Shown here in pieces: positions 30,615 through 40,800 of a stretch of DNA of 64,000 nucleotides. The notes under the pieces are model-generated. The model searched no databases. It saw only the letters and a program-made list of their open reading frames with translations, and was not told the origin of the DNA. Position numbers and translations under genes: made by a program. Within the stretch, counting starts at the first letter, position 1, and each line of letters opens with the position of its first letter. The stretch is from Terebella lapidaria (lineage: Eukaryota > Annelida > Polychaeta > Terebellida > Terebellidae): the NCBI GenBank assembly GCA_949152475.1, contig OX424555.1:17254868-17318867 (forward strand). Direction: 5' to 3'.

Positions 30615-30735
30615 TGAAATAATTGGTCATTGATAATCCTTTCAAAAAAATTTTGAAATGACAGGAAGCAGGTAATAGGCCTGTAATTATCTTTGTTTAG
30701 CCTATCCTTTTTCTTAAAAACTGGACATACAGGAA
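30615..30735 (-). pseudogene. Older LINE reverse transcriptase fragment, right half
   Basis: The minus strand encodes a VCPVFKKKDRLNKDNYRPIT-type RT block followed by INDQLF. It is the upstream neighbour of the fragment at 24018-24252 in the same RT, displaced by the LINE insertion. Confidence 0.7.
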
Positions 30736-31805
30736 ATGTCATACGCCAAATATTCTGATGACCTCTAATTTGACCTTTGCCTTCATTTCAAGGCCACAGG
30801 ACAAAATTGCTAATATATATCTGTTTATTGAAATTACAGCTTAGCAATCAACTGTGGACATGATATATGCTTAACATTATATATTCTTTTGACCTTGAAG
30901 TTAACCAGTGGCCTGGCTTACATTTAAATCTTAACATATATTGTCCGGTAATCTATCTTTGGCCCTTGGCCTAATTTTTATAAGCCCGATAATGCATTTT
31001 TGGGCCCAAAACTTAGGTCGGGGTGGAATCCGTGGCGGAAATTTTCAAAAAAAAGTCAAGGAACTGTGGAAAATGTCAGAAATGTGTTGGAAATCTGTAG
31101 GAAGTGTGTCATGTAATAATAACCAGTGAGATCTCCGGAATGTTACTAAGACATAATATCAAGCATAATGCATAATATTACCAAGTAAAGACCCTTTAAA
31201 ACGTAGGTAGGGGTAAAAATGGTGTGGGAAAATTTGCAATAGTCGGTCGTGTAAAATTATAGGTTTAAATAAAATACCACGATTTCCCACAGAAAATGAA
31301 AAAAAAACTTTTTTTATGTATATATGGTATAGTTTACCGTGTCAGTTGTTCTGCAACTTGAAGGTGGTATTTCAAATATACTTATTAAAATATGTGGTGT
31401 CTCTATCCCAGGAATGGTCCTGGATATCACAAAATATTTACTGTCAAAACCGAGAGAAACGCATTTCTCGAAGGAGGGAGTGTACCTCATGTGATTCGAG
31501 GAAAGCTACTCGGATTCGGGGGTTTAACAGTATACCAAAATTCCCGTGATAAAACCTCAAACCTTTAGGCAAGATTTCATTCTGAACATATATCTATGTC
31601 AGTAGATGCAGCCTCTCGTTGTTGATGCCTGACTTTCGCTTCGAACGTTGTTGTTTGCGACTTTCACTCGGACCTACCTCGCTGTCGATTTTTACTTAGA
31701 TCCCTACTGAGGTGTACTTGACCCCCCAACCCCCCCCCCCCCCCCCCCCAAATTCCCATGATGATCCCCGTGGTGATGGAGTGGAAATGTACGCGGTATC
31801 AACAT
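30736..31805. other. No gene recognised; repeat debris
   Basis: Contains GACCTTTGCC/GACCTTGAAG words and TGTCCGGTAATC, as in the repeat at 7050-8049, plus a poly-C run near 31729-31749. No exon was recognised. Confidence 0.45.
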
Positions 31806-31811
31806 TTTATT
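31806..31811 (-). terminator. Candidate polyadenylation signal of gene A
   Basis: TTTATT on the plus strand reads AATAAA on the minus strand, about 120 nt after the gene A stop codon. Motif only; cleavage is not demonstrated. Confidence 0.4.
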
Positions 31812-31927
31812 TTCGGGTTTGTCTCGCCAATATAAGGTGTAAACAACAAGTCCAACAAGTCTCAGACGGGTGAAACTTTTAATACCACAGATTTCGATGA
31901 CGTGTGAGAGTGTCGAACATCATTAAT

Positions 31928-34900
31928 TCACTTGTTGGAAAGAGGTCTGTCATTGAACATATCCCTGCGGATGTACCACTGACCGCCCTGCTTGGTCCAC
32001 AGTAAACAATTCCTGCAAGCAAATAGAAATACTGTTGAACCTCGCACCATATATTTTGAGTTGAGCATAACGCGTATTTTTTGCCACCGACCTGAAGACG
32101 GCCTTGACCTTTCCACTATCGTCCACTGACTTCATGTGCGAGTTTGTGTAGGCTGTGACGTCATTCAAGAGATCAAAATAGTCTAGCTCCTCCACAACGA
32201 CCTTCTTCATTCCCGGAATCATCTCCCGATATACTTTCTTGATAGCTGTTGGGACCATTCATTTGTATCTACGTTGAACATAATTGGCTTTTGCTGCATA
32301 GGAATAGATTCAATGGTCCAAACAAAGTTGACATTGTTGTCAGAGGATAGAGGAAGATAAACGCTGTACCAGCTTTGCCCTTGCTGATGTTAGCGTCATG
32401 TGGCACGACGGTGGCGTCCTCGGTGTAGATATCGAAAGCCGTATCCAGGTCGTCACTGTTGAAAGCATCGTACAAAGTCTGGATCCGCCCCTGGATCTGC
32501 TCCCTGGCAACATCTGCAATTCCGAACTATAAATGTAATTAAAGAGAAAATTTAGATCGCACACGAACATGATCGCTATTTATTTATTTTTTTATGTCGG
32601 CAATGAATGTACCTGGATCAGAGGCCTCGAGGGGTCGGTTGTTCAAAAATTCCCTGTCGATAAACCACTGGCCGCCCACTTTCCTCCACAACAAACACAC
32701 GCTGAAACATGAGAGAATTCAGCTTCACGTGTTGTAAAATGTCATCAGTAAGGCCATAAAAGAATGAATGATTGTTTCCCATGCTCAAATTCAACTAAAC
32801 CCGGGAGAGGACACCTTCTTCCGGCAAAATGACCGTCCTCATTTGCAAAATGTGGCAGTGACAACCCATATTTTTTCTCACACATATTAAACTTTTAGTA
32901 GTTGTATTCCACATGTTTTTTGAAGTTGTGAGTTATGATGGAATTTATGAGATGCTGCAACAATATGAAATCCTTTAATCACTGGGCTTTTACATCTATT
33001 TTTTACACATTCGGAATAAATCCCAGAAGAACAGTTCAACAAGATGAGACACAAATAATTCAACAGATGAGAAACAATTAATTAAAATTTATCGGCTTGA
33101 TAAGTTGCTGCATTGAAGATCCAGGAATTATCTTTATATGAGCAACAATAATGGGAAATACCAATTTTAACACGAACTGGAGATTAGCCACAGCACGCCC
33201 CTCGTTGTCCGACCCGTCCAGAAATATGTTCTGATACGCGACGTTGTCACTCGTCAATTCGAAAAACTCGGTAGTTACTCTCTCACAAACAGGAATAATC
33301 TTGCCGAAGTCTTCTAACATAGATATGAGTGCTGCAGATATACAAGGTATCATATATCAGACTGTTTAAATGCTGGCATATAAGGCCAAAAAAAGTATTA
33401 CGGTTCTGGTTACACGCTTAAATCCACGCTTGATGTCACTTAAATCCCCGCGCATCACTCTTTTTTTTAAACCCCCCAAAAAAATCGCGCACATCATTTT
33501 CTGAGAGCCGATTTTCTTTCTTTAGTAAATCGACATCCGTACACCGATTCTGGCGAGATAATGATCAAGTCAAATGGTCCCGATTGTCTTTGACATCGCA
33601 AAATTTGTTATATATCAAATCGGCCACATTATACTGGGTTAGCCATCAGCAGACATTTTAAGGGAGAACGGTTGGCCAAATGGGCCATAGTTGACCGGAT
33701 CATTCTTTTAAGGTGCACTATGAGCACATTAGTGAGCTATGGTATATTTGAGTTGGTGCTAGGGGCCTATCTAGCCAATGAGGGGGGTTAGATCACCATG
33801 GTGAAAGTCGAAGTCACCAGCAGCCAGCTTTAGGGAATCAAAAAACAAAATCGCTTCGAAGCATCCCTTTTTCGGGGACCATAATAACCAGAACCATAAT
33901 AATTTGTTTTTGGCCTAATAGTATAACTTATATTGATTTTAATCCGTTTGCGATTTTTCAGTTAAATATGTGATTACTCAATGAAACAATGTTCTTGGTA
34001 ATAATACATGTCTACTTTATACTTTGTTTCAGCGAATGTTGCAAATGACCCCTTCCAATGACACCACAGTGTGGGGACAAAATGGTATTATGCAGAGTAA
34101 AGATTTTAGAACAACACTGTAATTTCATCTTTGGAACTGACCCGTTCGGCCGACAACGGGGTTCTGGTCATGGGCCATGATGGTGCAGTTCTCCGTGTAC
34201 ACCAGTGAAGAACTCGCGTACTGCTTGTTGTTGTACTCATCCAGGGCGCAGTCGTACCGGGCTGTGATCTGTTCCTCGACCTCGCCTATGCAAAGTATCA
34301 TACATATTGCAAAATGGATTGAAGGCCACAACAGAATAGAGATCCCAAAACTTCTCCACGCAGATGGAACACCAGGTAATTACTACACGTGTTAAAATAT
34401 TTTTTCATCAATATTGCAATGATTTGTTGATTATTGACAATGCATGAAGGAAAGGCTTGTAAAAAATCAACAATGACTGTCGTGTATAAATATTTCATTT
34501 AGGCGAGGGCATAAATGACCCCTAACCTTGCTTAATCCAACTTTTAGATCATAGACCTATGGATTCATGATGGTGCACTTTGTTGAGAAAGTTCCCTTCC
34601 AGGATGTAATATGCTCATAATAAGGCTTTATATATGATTCTATCTACCGTGGCATCGTGTTGTGTGCCACGTATAAGTTTCAAATTTGATAGGCCTATTT
34701 ACTGCTAAATAGCTTGGCCAAAGCAAAGAGTGTGGCCGCTTCAGGTCACTTCAACCATGGACGTACGGATAATATGTCACAACCACTGTGACTTTGATCG
34801 CTGACATATGATCTTGAAGTATCAATCAAAATCACTTAGACACAAAATATCGCCCTAATTATGGCCAACTGCAAATATATGCTCCCTCGGGGTTTTTTTT

Positions 34901-35149
34901 TTCTCTCTCTCTCTCTCTCTATTCTCTATTGTTGCAAACATTTCCAGAGAAAGACCGGAACACGGGCATAGCAATTAATTCCTGAAATTACCAATTCCTA
35001 TCCGAGTTAATTATGCAGATATATACAGTCATGCACACATGTTCAATACTCTCATCCCCTGTCGATGCAATGATCAACACATGCAACACACATCCGAATA
35101 CATTGATACCAATGAATGCTTATACATATTTCCGTTACTAACCTGCCAT
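31928..35149 (-). CDS. Gene A: two-domain SnoaL/NTF2-like protein, seven exons
   Basis: Coding exons on the minus strand: 35149-35143, 34285-34142, 33331-33178, 32701-32613, 32513-32370, 32245-32092 and 32012-31928 (stop TGA). Every junction is GT-AG, all phases fit, and the sum is 777 nt (258 aa). Exons 2-4 and 5-7 encode two homologous modules of 144/154/89 and 144/154/85 nt, so an ancestral three-exon domain was duplicated. Domain 1 has YDCALDEYNNKQYASSSLVY, then FFELTSDNVAYQ, and ends LLWRKVGGQWFIDREFLNNR. Domain 2 has AFDIYTEDATVVPHD, YFDLLNDVTAY and LLWTKQGGQWYIRRDMFNDR. There is no signal peptide, so a cytosolic location is likely. Ligand or enzyme activity is unknown. The exon 3 donor (GTTCGT) is weak. 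The gene appears intact. Confidence 0.85.
33178..35142 (-). other. Introns 1 and 2 of gene A
   Basis: Intron 1 (35142-34286) contains a (TC)n run near 34901-34920. Intron 2 (34141-33332) holds a repeat near 33410-33545 that also occurs at 60665-60815. No embedded gene is seen. Confidence 0.5.
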
Positions 35150-35190
35150 GATGTCAGACGACCGCTTTCCACTGCTGCTTAGGATCTACA

Positions 35191-35210
35191 TTCATATAAA
35201 ATATATAGCG
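35191..35210 (-). promoter_or_regulatory. Candidate TATA element upstream of gene A
   Basis: The minus strand reads CTATATATTTTATATG 45-60 nt upstream of the gene A ATG. A similar sequence sits upstream of the first-exon copy at 50.55 kb, but not upstream of the copy at 63.34 kb. Assigned by motif and position. Confidence 0.35.
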
Positions 35211-35811
35211 GCATCGTCTGCCTAGCATGCCTAAAAAATTGCCACTATTATACAAGCACGAGTGGCGAGACCGTGTACTGCCATATGTACAGGCATCTTC
35301 AATACAATGTATAACTAGGTCGTCAGTTGTTAACAGTGTTCAACATGATGGTATCTTTTTAGCTCACCGGTCCCCATATCGGCGTGATATGAGCGTATAC
35401 AAAGTTGCATGTTGTTCATGTTTTGGTGACTTTGGATCTTGGGAGTTCCGCTGCATGTGACAACACGACATTAGTTCTATGACAAATTGGTGCTCTAAAA
35501 ATGTATGGCGTATGCGGAATATTCAAGGACCCGAATGCACTATGCATCAATTGATCAGAAGATGTGGTGAGCGAATTATCAACTTGTACATGTCGCAGAT
35601 TCTTCAGGCAGATCCCCCCCCCCCTCCCCCTCCTCCCTAACTTGCATTGACAGCAAATTGCTCAGTGGCCAAAGAGGATGAGACGACCATATTCAATTGG
35701 TGCTTGAACCGGAGACGGTGTTTATCAGGATCGAACAAACACCGCATAGCATATCTGGAAACTCGGACTTATTCGGCCCCCAATCTGAGTGCTCCAGCAA
35801 AATTGACCATC

Positions 35812-37390
35812 GACGAGGCCAGGCGTCGATCGATGACGAGGCCAGGGTTCGATCATTGACGAGGCCAGGTGTCGATCATTGACGAAGCTAGGTGTCGATC
35901 ATTGACGAAGCTAGGTGTCGATCATTGACGAGGCCAGGGATCGATTATTGACGAGGCCAGGGCTCGATATTGACGAGGCCAGGCGTCGATAATTGACGAT
36001 GCCAGGTGTCGATAATTGACGAGGCCAGGGATCGATAATTGACGAGGCCAGGCGTCGATCATTGACGAGGCCAGGCGTCGATCATTGACGAGGCCAGGTT
36101 TCGATCATTGACGAGGCCAGGGGTCGATATTGACGAGGCCAGGCGTCGATCATTGACGAGGACAGGTGTCGATGATTGACGAGGCCTGGGATCGATCATT
36201 GGCGAGGCCAGGGGTCGATATTGACGGGGCCAGGGGTCGATATTGATGGGGCCAGGGGTCGATCATTAACGAGGCCAGGGGTCGATATTGACGAGGACAG
36301 GTGTCGATCATTGACGAGGCCAGGTTTCGATCATTGACGAGGCCAGCGGTCGATCATTGACAAGGCCAGGGGTCGATCATTAACGAGGCCAGGGGTCGAT
36401 ATTGACGAGGACAGGTGTCGATCATTGACGAGGCCAGGTTTCGATCATTGACGAGGCCAGGGGTCGATATTGACGAGGCCAGGGGTCGATCATTGACGAG
36501 GCCAGGGGCCGATATTGACGAGGACCGGTGTCGATCATTGACGAGGCCAGGGATCGATTATTGACGAGGCCAGGTGTCGATCATTGACGAGGTCAGGGGT
36601 CGATAATTCACGAGGCCAGGCGCCCATCATCGACGAGGCCAGGGGTCGATCATTGACGAGGCCAAAGGTCGATATTGACGAGGCCAGGGGTGGATCATTA
36701 ACGAGGCCAGGGGTCGATATTGACGAGGACAGGTGTCGATCATTGACGATGACAGGTGTCGATCATTGACGAGGCCAGCGGTTGATATTGACGAGGACAG
36801 GTGTCGATCATTGACGATGACGGGTGTCGATCATTGACGAGGCCAGCGTTCGATCATTGACGAGGCCAGGGGTCGTTCATGGACAAGGCCAGAGGTCGAT
36901 ATTGACGAGGCCAGGGGTCGATCATTGACGAGGCCAGGGGCCGATATTGACGGAGCCAGGTGTCGATCATTGACGAGGCCGGGTGTCGATCATTGACGAG
37001 GCCAGGGATCGATTATTGACGAGGCCAGGGGTCGGTATTAACGAGGCCAGGTGTCGATCATTGACGAGGCCAGGCGTCGATCATTAACGAGGCCAGGTGT
37101 CGATCATTGACGAGGCCAGGGGCCGATATTGACGGAGCCAGGTGTCGATCATTGACGAGGCCAGGGGTCGATATTGACGAGGCCAGGGGTCGATCATTGA
37201 CGAGGCCAGGGGTCGATATTGACGAGGCCAGGCGTCGATCATTGACGAGGCCAGGGATCGATTATTGACGATGCCAGGCGTCGATCATTGACGAGGCCAG
37301 GCGTCGATCATTGACGAGACCAGGGGTCGATCATTGACGAGGCCAAGCGTCGATTATTGGAGAGGCCAGAAGTCGATTATCGAAGAGACG
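35812..37390. repeat. 22/23-bp minisatellite, roughly 68 copies
   Basis: Units of TCGATCATTGACGAGGCCAG plus three variable bases (23 bp), or a shortened TCGATATTGACGAGGCCAG form (22 bp), repeat head to tail for about 1.58 kb between genes A and B. Variants include GAGGACAGG, GGGGCCAGG and GATTATTGACG. A homologous array at 51223-51605 has only about 16 units. Short plus-strand ORFs here (DEARGRSLTRPG repeats) are artefacts. Confidence 0.95.
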
Positions 37391-37803
37391 ACTTTTCATT
37401 TTTATTGGTTGTAGCTCCTACTACTCATGAACGACGTGAAACGTTTTTTTTTTTCAACCATTCATCGCTTGAGCCAACCACCCGATACGCTTGATACCAC
37501 ACACAAAAGAGACGCCCATCAAGTATTGTGGAGACCTCGACCCAAACCGAAAAATAAATGCTACATCAATTTCTGTGTTAATATGAAGAAATGGGCGTAG
37601 CTTAAAAAGACCTTTATGTTGGTGATACCGTTTATATAATTGCATATCCGGCATATAATTTATAACAGTATATCTACGAAATTAGCATTTGTTTTCAAAC
37701 TGCCAGTTGTCGTACCGGTACAAGACATGACATATTGATACAAATATTATCTTTAACATCATCAGACAAGATCACATGCGAGTGCTGGTATATCCAGTCT
37801 TGC

Positions 37804-40800
37804 TCATTCTTTGGGGACAGGTATTTCGAAGAAGGCATCTCTGCGGATATACCACTGATCATCCAGTTTCGTCCACAACACACAATCCCTGCAAGAACAT
37901 ATATGTTAGGGATATGTCAAACCACAAAAAAATATGTGTCTGAATATTTTGTGGAAATATTTTTGTCACCTAATATTCAGTAGTTTAATACGTGTCTCAA
38001 AGTTTTCTCCACTAACCTAAAACCGGTCTTGAGCTTCCCAGTGTCAGTCACAGGCTTCCAGGTGGCATTCACGTAGGCTGTGACGTCATTCAGCAACTCG
38101 AAGTAGCAAAGTTCATCCAGTGCAAAATTCTTAATCACCGGGTTCATTCGTTTCAAAAACTCCTCGATTGCTGTGGAAGTTCACTGGATAATACATACTT
38201 TGTGTATGTCCACACATACATGTATGTAATATTGAATATGTGTATGTAATAACAAATTGATGGATATCATTACCCGCTTTGCCTTTTGCGATAACACCAT
38301 TGTTGGGTACAATAACAGCATTATCCACATATATATCGGCAGCAGATTTCGCGTCATCGCTGCGAAGAGCATTGGTCCAATCCTGGATCCGCCCCAGGAT
38401 CTTCTCCTTCGCCACGTCTGTTGAATGGATGACTTTCATGATTCAGCTACGAAACAAAAGTCTGGACAACAACAATAGCAACAACAGAACAAACTCTTTG
38501 GCATATTTTGGTACTCTAAAACTACAATATTTTTTTCAACACCATGCCCAACATCGTTAACTCGCTTGGAAACATTTTATCGGTTTGTCCCAAGTTTGTC
38601 TCATCCTTTTCCTTAATGATTGGTTTTTAATACAAAACTTGTTTAAATGGACAAATGTGGTATTGCTCAGCTCAGTCAAAGTCTTGTTATTCCGTATACC
38701 GTCACGGTCCTCACATCGGCCAGTTATTCATGGGACAGCGGTCAGTGCACGAGCGGAACGGTGAAGTTTGGCTCCATGGAATTCTCATTGAAATCATGCA
38801 GAACCGCGTTGGAGAAAGTTAAGATCGCCCAGTACTTGGAGGCCAGTCTGCGCGTTCTCAGGCTGATGGTGACGGAGGACCGGGCGGACCTCAGTACAGT
38901 GATGCAATACGTGAACTATCTGGTGAAAGTCGCCACTATGTCTCAAGCATTCAAGTGGGACTCTGTGCTCAAATACGACCACGAATATCGCAAAAGCCAG
39001 GCCGAGTTGGGGTTTCGGTGGGGCGCCGACAACTCGTACCTCGTACAGCTGTATCTGAAACCTGGAGAAACAACACAGGCACCCTCGTCTCATCGGCAAG
39101 CACAGCGACATGGCAGTAACGGCTCCCATCGCGCCGACTCAGGCACTCGCGACCGATCTCGCCAGAAGTACGATCCCACGTCAGGAAAACCCATATGCCA
39201 GAAGTGGAATGGACGTAACGGCTGCAACATCACTGCTTGCAGGTTCGCACACGTGTGTATGGCCTGCTACTCTACGACACACCAAGAATTCAACCACAAG
39301 GAAGGGGCCCAGGCGAGTCCAAAAAAACAGCAACGGCCCGCATCCAGAATGCCCAGCAAAACTCCCCGCTACTGGATCACATTGCAAAGTGGCGGGAGGT
39401 GCTCTCCAACGACCCGGATCGAGATTACATTATTCAAGGTATAACCGACAGTTCCCTATCATAGACGGTGATCAAACGGACCACATCCGCCTCACAGAAA
39501 CGGATAACTATCCATCAGTTACATCTTCCGACGTCAGAAACCAAGTTGAGCGACGCCTTCAGGGGGAATTGGACGACAATAACTACGTCATCGTGACCTC
39601 GAAACCCACCATCGTCAGCGCACTTTCGGCGGTCCCAAAGTCCGACGGAGATATCAGGTTGGTGCATGACTATAGTAAACCTGATCGCACCGGAGTTAAT
39701 TCGTATGCAAATAAAGACCCTTGCAAATACCAGTCGGTTCAGGACGCTATTGCATTGTTACAACCCGGTTATTTCATGGTTAAAGTAGACTTGAAAAACG
39801 CTTACAGAAGTGTTAATATAAAACCGGACCATAGGACTTTAACTGGGTTGAAATGGACTTTTCAGGGACAAAACTCCCCAACCTACATGGTAGACTATAG
39901 ACTCCCCTTCGGTGCTCGCAAGAGTCCCGCCGTCTTCAATAGGCTTACACAAGCGAAAACTCGAGCTATGCATAATAGAGGATACCTGGGCGTTGTTTCG
40001 TACCTGGACGATTTTTTCATTGCCGATGACAGCTTTGATAAATGTCTCGAAGCATACAATTGCCTAATCTCACTCCTGCGTTCCCTTGGACTTCGTATTA
40101 ATTGGAGGAAAGTGGTCGATCCTTGTCAATCGCTGGTTTTCTTGGGGGTTCTGATTAACACAGTGACTGGAACCATGGCACTGGATCCATAAAAAAGAAC
40201 CAGTGTTTCTTTGATAGTGAACGAAACCCTCAAGAAAAAACGCATATCCAAATGTCAATTACAGACATTGGCGGGGAAGTTAAACTGGGCAGCTGCCGTT
40301 ACACCGTGGGGTCGGACCCATCTGTGTTCCCTATATCACATGCTTTCAGAACTCAGTCAGGTTACGAGAAGACCTGCTCTGGTGGTCGCACACCCTCTGT
40401 ACGGGGCACACGATTCGCCATATCTGGGAACGGAGCATGAAACCGTCAATTCAATTCGCCTCTGACGCTAGCCAACACGCATGTGGAGCTTTCTGCCTCG
40501 GTGATTGGTTATATTGTCACTGGCGTCAAGACCTTGCTTATATGGCCGATTGCCACATAAACATCAAAGAGCTTGCGGCGGTCTTGGTCGGGGTACATCG
40601 CTGGACGTCACTGTTCACGAGTAAAAACATCATCGTCCACGTGGACAATGCGGCTATCGTCCACATGATAAACAGCGGAACTACGAGATCTCCCGTTGCA
40701 TTGAAGCTGCTGAAACGTCTAGCAGCAGTCTGTCTGTCCAGAAACATCACAATAGGGGCCGTTCATATACCGGGCACTCGTAACGAAATACCGGATGCGA

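Noticed and set aside
35812-37390. CRISPR-like look of a regularly repeated 20-bp word
   Set aside because: The units are head to tail with no unique spacers, and the genome is eukaryotic; it is a minisatellite.
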